A stretch of 64,000 nt of DNA. Origin: Temnopleurus reevesii (taxonomy: Eukaryota > Echinodermata > Echinoidea > Temnopleuroida > Temnopleuridae). The stretch lies in NCBI GenBank assembly GCA_036244855.1, contig BQKZ01001897.1, positions 1 through 64,000 of the forward strand, read 5' to 3'. Each line of letters opens with the position of its first letter. Position 1 is the first letter of the stretch. Below are positions 39,955 to 52,130 of this stretch, piece after piece. A program made the position numbers and the translations under genes. Below the pieces are notes generated by a model that did not search any database, had not been told where the DNA came from, and worked only from the letters and a program-made list of their open reading frames with translations.

Positions 39955-40575
39955 GGAATGCATAGAAGCAGAGGGAGTGTTAAAAGGACCAAGGGAGAGA
40001 GAGGGAGAGGAAGAGAGAGAAAGAAAGGATATAAGACACACAGAGTTCATGAAGGAAAAAAGAGCACAAAGGAGAGTCAGAAAACACAGAGAGGGGCAAA
40101 GGTAGAAAAAAAGACAGAAGGAAATGCAGAGATTGAAATGGAAAGGTAAAAAGGAAGAGGACACACAAAGACAATTAAAACATGGCAGGGGGACAAAGAG
40201 AGTAAAACAAGGGCAGTGAAAGGATACACTAGAAATGGCAGAAGAAAATTGGAGGAGAAGGTGAGAAAAAAGAGGAATACAGAGAAAATTTGTGGGAGAC
40301 AAATTAAAGGGGAACAAAGTGGACTGAAAAATAAAAAAGAAACAGATAAAAGATAAAACAAAACACGACAGAACAAAAATAACTTTAAAAAATGGTAGAA
40401 ATAAGACCCCTACAGATATAGGTAGTAGAAAGAATACCCAGCAAGAAGGGAATATAATAATGCAAGTACAGAGTAAACAGAAAAGAAGGAATTGATAGAA
40501 GAGTGAGAAGGGGAGGAAGAAGAAGTGGGAAGGGGGGGAACGAAGAAGTGGGAAGAGGAAAGAATAAAGGAGAGA
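39955..40575. repeat. strand-asymmetric purine-rich tract
   Basis: For about 620 bases the + strand is dominated by A and G (AGAGAG, GGAAGA and AAAAGA runs) with few pyrimidines. It produces overlapping low-complexity frames on both strands (Lys/Arg/Glu on +, Phe/Leu/Ser on -), which is why none of them is called as a gene. Confidence 0.85.
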
Positions 40576-40790
40576 TCAAGACTCAAGTGCAGCGATTGTA
40601 ATCAGCTGTCATCACAACTGTCATTTAATTAAATTGTTTTGATATGACAGACAAGTTGAGCTGCTGGCATTTTAGTTGACCGTGCAATTTAATTAATCAT
40701 CAATGTAAGTGACTCTAGACCTCCCTGCCCTAACTTATAGCCCCTTCCTGATACATCAACATTCCTTCACTAATAAACACTCTAAGGTGT

Positions 40791-40813
40791 GTATATATAT
40801 ATATATATATATT
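40791..40813. repeat. TA microsatellite
   Basis: Uninterrupted (TA)n run, seen directly. Confidence 0.95.
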
Positions 40814-42069
40814 AAAAAAAACTTCACACCTTTAAAAGTCTGTAAGAGTACAACAAATATTTTAGATACTCCAGTAATGCTTATGAATGCTTAATAGCCT
40901 CCTGTATCCCCCGACACCATCACAAACTTATCTCCATGTTTCACATGTTTGATATATACATTTTGTAAAAAAAATATAGAGAAACTAAATTATAGTGTTA
41001 AGCCAATCTGTTGACCCCCTATATGATTGACTCCCACCTAGTGAGATGTTCCATTGCTAAAATTGTCCTATTCATTTGGTTTGCTGCTATATTTCTGTAA
41101 GTTTATTTTGTCCTTAAAATATTGTATAGCTGAAAAGGCTATGTATAAGACTTTCCAAATATAAGTACAAATAATTTATTCATATATGCCTTTATAAATG
41201 AAAGATTAACAAAGTTTTATTTGCCTCATTACCATTGCAATTTATGCTGCAATAATGATAATTATTATGCCGCATTGTTATTTTGAATTCATTCTTTCTG
41301 TGTATTTAGTTTTAGAAAAGTTTTCATTTGTTGATATAACAATGATCTTATCAGATGTTGTTTTCCTGTATATCTAAAGAATGAAACACTTCATCTAAAA
41401 ATGACCCAATTAAAACATTTGTTTTTCACTTCTAAATTTAGCATTTGATATAGATATAACCAAGGTGTAATAATGAACACCTGAAAATAGCTTCTCCCAT
41501 ACTGAAAGACAGCACTCCTAATTACATGTTTGTTACATATCTGTAACTTTGCCAATGAACCGACTAACAAACAGATACAATATTCATAATTGCAGACGGG
41601 AGACTGAACGGTAGGGAATGCATGCATAATGGTTTATTGCTACTGCATAATACTAGAGCGGCCATGTTAGCCATAACAGATGAACGGTACACCCCACCCC
41701 CATTCTTCCTCCCACTGACGACTTCACTAATGGGCTTATTATTGGAAAATACTGCAGCTTTATTACACTGGTTTGACTACATACTCATCAGCAGCAGATG
41801 GGTGAATACACTTTTACATCATTATATTCTTACTAAACCTATCTTCTTTATCTCATCTATCATACCTCTCTATAGTGTAGTTCCCCTTCAAAACAAAACC
41901 CTATTAAGAATTATAACAATACTGATAATAATGGTAATAATAATGATGATAATGACATATAATAGTAAATACAAAATAAAAAGGACAGTGGAACATTTTG
42001 AAAAGTGGGGGTGGGCTGTGTACCACTTTTACACATTCCAATAGGCTTGAATATATTAATTGAAAAAAT

Positions 42070-42081
42070 GGGGGGGGGGGG
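42070..42081. repeat. poly(G) run
   Basis: About 12 consecutive G, seen directly. Confidence 0.85.
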
Positions 42082-42807
42082 CTGCCTCCCAGGTTCCATG
42101 GTCCCAGATAATTTGATAATGATAATGAGAAAATGTGAAAGAATGAAGTAATAATATGGAATATAAAAATATGTATATCATTTATCACTTCATCACATAC
42201 ATACATTTGATTGAACATTGATTATTCATATCAATACATTCATTAGGTTTATATAACTCCTTTCCTTTTCATTCCTTTCCCACTTCATAGACGACCATCG
42301 TCCTTGAACCAGCCTCATTCTTTCCCCTTTCCGCTCAGAAATAAATCAACATCTCTCCACCTTTGCATGAACAAACGCTTCAACAGTCCACAATTAATAG
42401 TTTGAATGTGACAGAGCAAAAGTAATGGAATCATTTATTGACTAATTACATGCATGAAGACATATCGATGACTGACACACTCCTGGATTTGACGTCATCA
42501 AGCATTTGACACCTTTTAGCATGAATTCTGGATGACTGGTTTTGTGGTTGGGGTAGTTTCTAAAGCAGAATGCAATTGGAATTCAGTGTGTTGCTTCAAA
42601 TGTACTTTATTTTCTTCTTCTCTCTCACTATCAACAAAGCAAAGTCTAAAGCCGCAGAGCAGCACTAGATAAAAACTGTTGATTCTCTGGTCAGTTTGAT
42701 GCAATGACGTACTCATAAACCAAACAATGATAAGGGAATTATCAAAGGATGGTATGAGAATGAAGTGTACTTTTTGAAGCCAAATAAAAGCAATGGTGAT
42801 ATAAAAG

Positions 42808-42820
42808 CCCCCCCCCCCCC
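42808..42820. repeat. poly(C) run
   Basis: About 13 consecutive C, seen directly. Confidence 0.85.
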
Positions 42821-45571
42821 TCGACAAGTTTCAGGGATTGATGGAAATGTACATCATAAACATAGAACAAAATATATATTGAAATATAACTGATAATCCA
42901 ATTGTAATGTTTCATTCATTCGTTAATCTATTTATGCAATCAATTCAACTTTTTATTCATTCACTCATTTAGAATTTCCAGAATATTTTGGTTACAAATT
43001 GGCTCTTTTCTTAGTGTAGTGATACTATTCTTGCCATGATTTTGGCCAAGACAGTTCACATAACGCATTATAAAATAGGTTCTGAACAACAGTAGATTCT
43101 GGTTGATTAACTAATGGACTATATAATGAATTCCATTCTTTCCCGTATTTCAAAGGTATAGATTTGTAATGGTCAGGATGTAGAAATTTATGTGAAACAA
43201 GAAGACGTATTCACAAATTGTTTTACATGCCTTCATATAACTGTGTAAGAAATTAGGAGGTTTTTGCCCTTATTCTGGCATATTTTACTTCGAAAATGCC
43301 AATCAGCAGTTGTTCCAACGGTGTGCTAAATGATTCGCATGGGTGCCGAGCTGCGCAAGATGGCTTGAGCGCCTGGTGGTATTGTATGCGGCGTGTGAGT
43401 TCACATTCATGTGAAGCATGTTGTGTTGGGGAGCGCTACAGCATCGCCATTTCTTATTTTGCGATGATTATGCCATTTCTTGATCGATTTTATTCAAACA
43501 AACTGCTCTAATTTGCTATTGAAAAAACTGCATTATGGCATTACTTTTACTGAAGCTCACAAAGTAGTTAAATATCTGAAACGCCATGTCTCCTAAAACT
43601 GATCTATCGGTTTAAATAAAGAGACCAGCCAAATCAAGCAGAATAAAATATTTTTCACTTGATAATCAGAATTATATAATTGAATATCAATGATTAGTGA
43701 GATTTGATATCTGTTAACATCTTGTTTGCTGCTAATCTGGATGTAAAGCATTAGGATAATCTTCATGAAAGTACATAGATACAGGGATCCGATATTTCCT
43801 GCATAATGGGCTGCGGCACTGCAAAGGTACTTCATTCCTTTGCTTCAAAATGAACCTCTATCCCTGACACATTCATAACCAGATACAAACTCATCAACCT
43901 GTGATAGCACATACTACAAACTGAACTTTCATACACTTCAAATGAAATTGATTCCAACACAACATGCATCACCCAGCCTCAATATGTGCTTTTTTTCCCC
44001 CCAGCATTCATAATTCATATTTCAAGGTAACTGTTACTTTCCATGACCTCCAATGCTTGTACTTTCTTTGTCTGACATAGCGACATTTAACACATTTGGT
44101 AAGCTAACACTTGATTGAGGAAATGCAATAACTGTAGACAGGTGCATACATATTGCCTACAGGTCAGGAGTGTTCTTTGTCAGGAACATTTAGCAGGTAG
44201 TTTATGAGAGAGTCAATGTAGCTTCCATGTCTGAAAACATAATACTGTGTTTGAGTAATCAGTCTTACATTTAAGGAGGGTTAAAGGGGAGTAGCCTTGC
44301 CTGATTTCTCAGCAGCATGTCTTTATCAATAGTGCCAACACAGTATATAGTATTGCATTACAATCACACAATGAAAACTTCAATACAAATCAATATTCAT
44401 TTATTTATTTATTTACTTATTTATGAGTGATCATGTTTTGTTTATTTTGCTTTATGATCTTACATTGCAGAAATAAAAAATATATTTTCCAGAATTTCAT
44501 TTTGTCTCAGTCAAAATATTATCCCAGCCCCATATCAAAGCAGCTAGCTCACCCCCTGATGAGTACATCTTGTGACATGGCCAGGGTATAGACAAACTTC
44601 AATTTGAAATGACATCAGGGAAACATGCTTTCTCCAATAAAAAGCCTCATTGATTTGCACTTGACGTCACTGCTAAGGTAGGGCCAGGTTACGTCTGGCT
44701 AGGTGCTCCTGCGTACATGGCTTTAGCCGAGGCTCAGATCAGAATCAGCTTGCTATTTGATGCTCGCCATTACCTCAACAAATAGACTTGGATATAATGT
44801 GAGCTACATGGACTCTCCCAGCTCATACATTAAAGAGAACTGGGGTATGAGAAATGGGAATATATTTGTGATATTCTCTGCATAAGATACTGCTGTGGAA
44901 ATGTCTGAAGAAAAGCAGCAATCAATAAAAGATGAAAGACTCATCTAAAGACACATCTTTTGAGAAAATGAAAATAATAATGCAAATACAATATTGATGT
45001 GTAAATAATTTATATTCATAATCAATCATTAATAATCAAATTGTTATACAATTTTGTGTAAAACTAATTCGATGGATAATAGAGTCAACTAAAAGTAAGT
45101 TTATTTGTTGTTTTAATTAGAGTAAAAATACTAGATATGGAATTAAACTGTCATACAATTTGTCTAAACTGCCAAATTTAGAAATAATTAAATCATATAA
45201 TTGAAAGTTGGTAGTGTTTAAGATGTATTGTCTATAAGACATGCCTACAGCTTAGAAGCAATCTTGGGTCAAACCAACGTCACACAGATTACCTCTCCAC
45301 ATAGACACACAGATGGTGGGTGTTATGCTTGGACAACAGAGACAATCATAGCCTCATGACATCTCTCTAACCCATTTCTAAGAATATGAATATAAAGTCA
45401 GATCCATCAGGATTTACAAACATTACATTTTTATATGTCTTCACTCTTGACTCATCACAGAGTTATCCCATTGCTGAGCAGAATAAGACATTTCTGTGAA
45501 ATAGTAACTTTGTCATCACATTCTGTAGGTCAACACAAATATTTTGTAGGAATGTATACTGTAGATTCTAT

Positions 45572-45883
45572 GGCCCGTATTCCGATAGCGAGGTTTAAGT
45601 TAACCCTGGTCTAAATCTGTGGTTTAAGTATGGGTAGCCAAAAGTGCCAACATTTTATTTACAATAAAAAATTTGTATGTTAACTGCCCTCTTTTCCCAT
45701 ATTCTAATAATGTAGAAAACTATTGAAGTTTTTATTCCGAGACAGTTTTAAATAATATGAGTGCCAAATGTGCTGGTAAATTAAACATCGACTATTATAT
45801 ATTCAAGCCTCTTTTGGCTCTCCATACTTAAACCACAGATTTAGACCAGGGTTAACTTAAACCTCGCTATCGGAATACGAGCC
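45572..45883. mobile_element. MITE with nearly identical 73-bp inverted ends, 312 bp (family C)
   Basis: The left end (45572-45644) and the reverse complement of the right end (45811-45883) are almost the same over about 73 bases. Over the outer 62 bases I see one difference, GGCCCG against GGCTCG at the tip, and two more in the inner part. The shared core includes TATTCCGATAGCGAGG, TTAACCCTGGTC and TGTGGTTTAAGTATGG. The 166-base centre is AT-rich and unrelated. There is no coding capacity. The high identity suggests a fairly recent insertion, yet no target-site duplication is apparent. Confidence 0.9.
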
Positions 45884-48800
45884 AATGGGTTTAAAATATT
45901 CTTATGTTTGGTTTTTTATCTTAAAAAATATTCTAATGTTATCTGCTTTGGGGAAATTGCATGTTCACTTCATTTTCAAACGGCAGTTCAACACATTACT
46001 TTAATCATGCATTCAAAGATGGAAACAGATAAAATACATATGCAAGAAATATTTAACAAACTAGTGAATACACGTCTCTGTATTGTATTTTTGTTCAGTT
46101 TAAAAGGTCATCTAAACCAAAATAAAAGGGCACAAAAAATACAGGAATTTGCCTGATCAAAATACCAACTATTCTTTCAGATTGAGAAAAGTTGATTGTA
46201 TATACTTTCCTCCATGAGACGAGGTGTGTGGATAGTTGAAGCCATGCAGCAAGTCTAGCGTGAGGAGTATTGGGGCAAGGTGATAACGTTATGAGAGGAT
46301 ACAAGGCAGACAGAGTGCAGGGATGAACAGATGGAAGCAACGTTATTTATGGCCGGAATCAATACCTCTACATTAACATTTTGAGGCAGTCAATACCAAA
46401 GTCCATTACGGTGCAAGCTCCTGATCATCACCTGAGAACCATTACAAGACAAGAACACATATGATAGGAAACAGTCGGAGTGGGGAGATGAGGGGTGAAA
46501 GGGTACATCCCCCTCCCCTATCTTCACATTTATTACAACATAAACAAAATATTTAAAAAGATCAAGCAGAAATGTGTAGTAAAGAGTAACGAAAGCAAAG
46601 GAATAAGTGCTATAATTAAACAATAATGCTAGTGACAGCATACATGACATTAAACAATCTTATCCAAAGCAAAATGAATTAAACTATTACTCTACTGTAT
46701 AGGGTGTGAAAACCTGAAAGAACATGTTAAAGCTCCTTCCCAACATTCCTAATACATTTACAATGAGTTGATAATCTTCCGAGGGTAAGGAGAATTTTTT
46801 TTTTCAAAGTTAAAATACTTATTCAAATGCGAGACTTTGACTATGATTTATTGGTTATGGTGTAAGATAACATTCTCTGTCCATCTCTTAATAATATATT
46901 TACTCCTCCTTTGCATGTATCCTGAATGATGGCCAAAAGACCTCTCTTTAATCTAAAAACAGGGCATGTTAGAACATGAATTTGGCATGTAGACACTCCT
47001 ACCACCCTAGTTAGTGAGGTGGGGTAGAAAGAGAGGGGTAGGGGAGTAAAAACAGAAAATAAAATAATGAGAGAGGAAGAGAAGAGAGAGGAGGAAAGAG
47101 AGAGGGGGAGAGGGGAAAGAGGGAGGATGTGAGAGCACAGAGGGCATAGGAAAAATCAATCTCAGTATCACATCAGATTTTTCAAGCATAAAGGGCACAT
47201 TATAGGGTCAGTAATTGGATTATGTTTATTCATGAGTAAGAGTAAAAAACAATCTAAATCAGATACGCATCTCGGTCATCATTATCGATCCATGCTAAAT
47301 CGCTAATAATGAATTCCCCTCGCCTCTAAAACGGTAATTACCCATTATTGATTAGCAGAGTATTATCTCGCGTGCTCCCACTATGACGCATGGTTGATAA
47401 ACGCTTACTGATATCTAGGGTAGTCAAATTATTCAGCTGCAAATCATGATGCACTATGGGAAATTATCGGGTGTCAAATATCTATCCTTCAGGTGTCAGA
47501 AAATCAGATCTTATTTTCCAAGAATCAAGAACATTCACAACTCTAGAATATTCTGTTATCCAAACATAATAAAAAAAATAATCCAAATATGTTGTTTGGA
47601 GCAAATAACCCATTCCATCAGAATAAAGTACTCAATTAATATGTTTATTTCTTATAATATGCTGTTGTGTAACTAAATAGAGTTAATACTCTTTTTGCTG
47701 AAAATATGCAAAACAAAAATAAATATAACTTGAAAACCCTTAAAATAAGTTAACCCAATTGAAATTTAGACATATATGATATTATCATTATGATAATCAT
47801 TTCCAATGCATAACTTGCAGCGTAAAACACACAATATGTTGTGGTTTAGGTAGCTGCCTTTTGTTTGTGAGTGTTAGAGGAGCATCCATCAGTGTTAGGA
47901 TGGTAATGTAATACATGCCTGAGCTGATTGCAAGAGATCTCATTCCAAGCTCTTTTTACACACACCTTCGGGATAGATAGGAGAAGGGAAATGATCGCCT
48001 CATATTACCTCACTTCCTCTTCGCACTCTAGCTCCAGTACAAAAGCTGTGTGATCACTCTATATGTGGATGTCAGGGATGGATATGTTGGAGTGAAACCT
48101 CATTAAATATTACTTATCAAATTACTCTATTTTTTTAATAACGTTTTGCTCAAATATTTGCTTTGCGCAAAGGTTACACATTTATACTTTAGGATCAAAC
48201 AATAATTTTTTTTTTATAAAAATGCAATGCTGATATCACTGCTCTTGATAAAATGTATTTTCATTTAAACATCTAGGTTGTGTGTAAAGCTTTATGTAGA
48301 AGTGCGTACAAATCTATGAATGACTGGTGGCCATTTCCTGCACTCAATGGTAACGCCTGGTGCTGAATCACACCTGAAAACAGTCACCAGTTATATGTAG
48401 AGTGTTGTGTAGATATAACATAAGGTTTATGAAACGCAGCCCTCAACTACTAAAATAAACAAAGATATCAAGGTGATAAAAACAATCATTCTTTTTACCA
48501 CAATGTGTGTATGCAAGGTGATTTAATCCTACACTGACATGTTCATATCTACTATAGAAAGCAACTGAACATTAGAGGGTCACGGTTTGAAGCATTACCA
48601 GGGTTTCGACAAAGTTAGCAAGAAGTTTATCCCAAACAGTGATGCATTAAAACTAAGTGAGATGAAAAGATAACTGCCAGGAATATTTATAACTCAAAAT
48701 GCCATTTGCTCAAGCTGAAGTCAGGGTAATAATAATACTAAAAGCACATTTAACACTCTGGAGATTGGATACATGCTCTCTATAAGTTACATGTATTATC

Positions 48801-51285
48801 AACATTATTTATATCGTTATTATTATCAATAGCTATGGAGTTATCAATACATTGGTCAATCATACAATGTCAACTAGAATTATACAACTGAGCCATCTTA
48901 ACTCTTTAAAAAATTCACAGTCAAATTCTTTCACCAAAAAATACATCAACATTGAGGATTGTACTACTGCATGTAGGATTACGAGTCTAAAGAAGTACAT
49001 GTTATAGTCTGATTTTTTTTTAAATGTCAAGTAAAACAACACTTTTGTTTTCTATGTTTATTTCCACAGCTCTCTATTATTGAATAAGCAGTTTCAGCAA
49101 TTCTCTTTATTTATTTATGTTTATTTCATAACAATATATTTCAAACAAAGAGAATACAAGTTATATATTTTATTCCTTCAGAGATAAAATCAGAAATGGA
49201 TGGTATTACAGAGTTAAAGGTTAAAAGTCTGACCGCAATATGAAACAAATGAGTATATAAATTGCTGAGACCATGTAAGCGCATCCAACCATACACTTTA
49301 CAAAGGCAGGTGGTACAGCGCCAAGTTATAATGAATCTCTGTTCAACAAACAACTGCTCAGTTCAATCATTTTCCAAAGTGCAATTTCACACTTTCATGT
49401 GCTTTGGACATGAATTAGGCAGGAAATGATCTCATTCTCTGATCAATGTTATGACATCATTGCTTCAGAGAAGGTTCATAGTGCTTTCACAGGGCTTACA
49501 TTTACATTTTTTCTCTCTTTAAAGTGTCAGACAAAATGCTTAACATTGTAAAATTACTGTGGCAATTCTACTTTTTTTTACTACTTGTGTTAGTGTGCAA
49601 GCCAAAATTTGTTGCTTACTTGTTATCACTATAAAATTCAGGACAATAGACTCACAGTGTGATCACTGAACTTTATCTACTGTTATACTCTTTGATTGTG
49701 ATAACATGTAGCAAATTATTATGACCAGCACATTACATTTCCAAACTTACAAAAATTCTGACACTTCAATAATGTATCAAAGTAACAACATTCAAACTGA
49801 ACCTATTTGGCTTTTATTCTATTATTCACTATGTAGTATTTTGATTGCATATCCTATCAAAATACATATTCATTCATTGTTATGCAATTTTCAATAAGCC
49901 ATGGAATCATCAGATCTACAGATGAACAAAGTGTAATCATTTGCTTCTTCAAACTCATATTTCTCTCCATCCGTCACTGTGATAATACATTATACATACA
50001 TGATACATTTATAACAGGTGGCTCGATGTTGATTGTAACTCTGACTCACACAATATGATCAAACATAAAATGATATCAAGAACATTGTCATGGTAAATAT
50101 AATCCTGAAGCTGTAGGTTACAGGTCATATACAATAGCATACTTAGTCACCACCTTGATGAGTAATGGATGAAGTAGAATTACGATATTCAATTATTTAC
50201 TCTCACTGTCGCTGAATCATAGATAAAATGCCAAAGTGGAGGGTCTGGACTGATTAAGTGATATTTTATCGATAGCAATCTTGGATTTGACAGGTATTCT
50301 GCCGTGCAAAGTAGTGCACGGTCCAAAGGTCAATCACAGGTTGGTCTAATAAACCATGAATTTATGTTTCATTTATGGATGATAATGAATGACTGACTAA
50401 ATTGTGTCATATCAAATGGGTTCAACTATATTTCTGAATTTATCATTACACATAGGATTACCAAATCTACAATTTTTTTTAATTTCATTTTTATATTGCA
50501 TGTGTTAATATTTTTCATCTCTACTGGCTTTGCACATAAACCATTCAGCTACAGTATCAGAGAGTTAGCTTTGTCAGAAATCATCTTGTAAAATAAAAAA
50601 ATTCACAATATGATTCTTTGAATAATTATATTCATTATCTTAATCTCTTGACAACATTAAGTTTTTTTCAGTTATGTTTAAAGGGAAAACTTCATCAAAT
50701 AGTCATAAAATTTAGATGATACTTACACATAAAATCCTATCAAGCATTAATTATATTATACATATTTGGAGCCACTTCGATATGTAAATGGTGCACAAAA
50801 CGTACCTATCAATTCACATCTACTCACAAGTCATTCTAGGATAATTCAATTGAACTTGAGTAAACAAAACGGGGGCGATGATAGCATCCAAGCTCCATTC
50901 CTTGCAAGGAAAGAGGGAAGTGGGCAGAAGATTACGTTATCATCTTGGCTCTCCCCAGCAGCAACCGACTAGCAACAAGTACCCACGCGTGGTTGTCTGA
51001 CCTCGCACAATGTTATTGTGAGCATCACACACTGACGTCTTGCAACGATCTCATCTCATATCATGGGGCAGATACCACAAAGTGGAAAGCAAAGTGTTTA
51101 ATCTCTAAAGGTTATCGTGAATTATCATTGATCACCATCACTTGAGCTGTCCTCAATACCTCCACATACTCACACCATTCCCTCCCTTTCTTACTCTCTC
51201 ACATATGTGTTGGTATGCTGTCTTTCTCAATTTCTGGATCTTACTTCCTGCCTCTAATGCATACTCATGCAAATTAACACAAACT

Positions 51286-51309
51286 CACACACACACACAC
51301 ATACACACA
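51286..51309. repeat. CA microsatellite
   Basis: (CA)n with one interruption, seen directly. Confidence 0.9.
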
Positions 51310-51444
51310 AACAAATCCTCTTATTTCCAAACAACCCACATTTTCAGCCTTTACCCTAGTTCTGAAACACTCCTCCTTCTTCCCCTTCCCCATCTCTCCT
51401 CCCACGCAACCTCCATCCAGGACTCTTATTCCCTAATACATCAG

Positions 51445-51448
<4 letters not shown>

Positions 51449-51483
<35 letters not shown>
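51449..51483. repeat. TG microsatellite
   Basis: An uninterrupted (TG)n run of about 17 units, the longest dinucleotide repeat in the window. Its reading frame encodes alternating Cys-Val and is not a gene. Confidence 0.95.
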
Positions 51484-51484
<1 letters not shown>

Positions 51485-51977
51485 GGTGTATGTGTGATTC
51501 AATGCAGAAGTATCTTATTTGAATTAGTTGTTTAGATTTCCTACCTACTGCTAAATGTTTAAGATAGAGAGTGAGTGGGTTGACAAAACAAAATAATACC
51601 GCAATTCTGAATTCACTCTAATGGCATTAATTCAATTGCACATCCATCATTAATAATTTCCAGTAAATTCTTTTCATTAGCAGTTGTGTTTGTAAAACAC
51701 AATATAAAATATTTCCGTAAAATTAAGTTGAATGCCAACTCAATGGTACTTTGTAAAGCTATTCAAATCGGAACCAGCTTATGATTGTTGTCCGCACAGA
51801 TCAATAAAAATCATATGGATCTATTATCTATGACCCACTTTATTTTACGGAAATTTTTTATATCGTGTTGTAAGTGGAATTTTAATGGTATTTAAAACCA
51901 GGGCTGTGATTCGGACAATCTTATATTATACTCGTTTACATACTCTGATCTTTTAGAATGATTTGGCGAAACATCGC

Positions 51978-52130
51978 CCTGGGCTCTATTGCATACAAAG
52001 TTGTGTTTAAACGCAACTCATAAAATTTAACCCAAGTCCTAAATACGCACTCTTGATTGGTTGAAAATGGAGTTAAATTAAATTTTCTGACTTGCGCTTA
52101 AACGCAACTTTTTATGCAATAAGGCCCTGG
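51978..52130. mobile_element. small MITE, about 150 bp (family F)
   Basis: The left end CTCTATTGCATACAAAGTTG, then GTTTAAACGCAA, matches the reverse complement of the right end, CCTTATTGCATAAAAAGTTG, then GTTTAAGCGCAA. This is an inverted repeat of about 37 bases with few differences, bounded by CCTGGG / CCCTGG. The element has no coding capacity. A target-site duplication is not clear. Confidence 0.82.

Larger units (their letters stand above)
40576..45571. other. AT-rich stretch with simple repeats, no gene seen
   Basis: Contains a TA microsatellite (40791-40813), a poly(G) run (42070-42081), a poly(C) run (42808-42820) and TTTA repeats (about 44396-44425). The 140-codon frame at 41622-42044 overlaps opposite-strand frames of similar length and has no domain. 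A GC-richer patch at 43296-43450 carries a 71-codon frame with no recognisable motif. Confidence 0.5.
45884..51977. other. AT-rich stretch, no gene seen
   Basis: It includes a purine-rich patch at 47025-47130, a CA repeat (51286-51309) and a long TG repeat (51449-51483). Two less AT-rich islands (47265-47420 and 50860-51130) are given as findings. Reading frames such as 45908-46156 and 50766-50972 have no recognisable domain. Confidence 0.5.

Noticed and set aside
39820..40579. Frames of 64-132 codons on both strands
   Set aside because: All derive from the purine-biased tract; they are Lys/Arg/Glu-rich on one strand and Phe/Leu/Ser-rich on the other.
41622..42044. 140-codon + strand frame
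   Set aside because: The second-longest frame in the window, but with no recognisable domain; it includes ATAATG repeats and overlaps minus-strand frames.
51142..51522. 126-codon + strand frame
   Set aside because: It runs through the CA and TG microsatellites (Thr-His and Cys-Val repeats) and pyrimidine-rich DNA.
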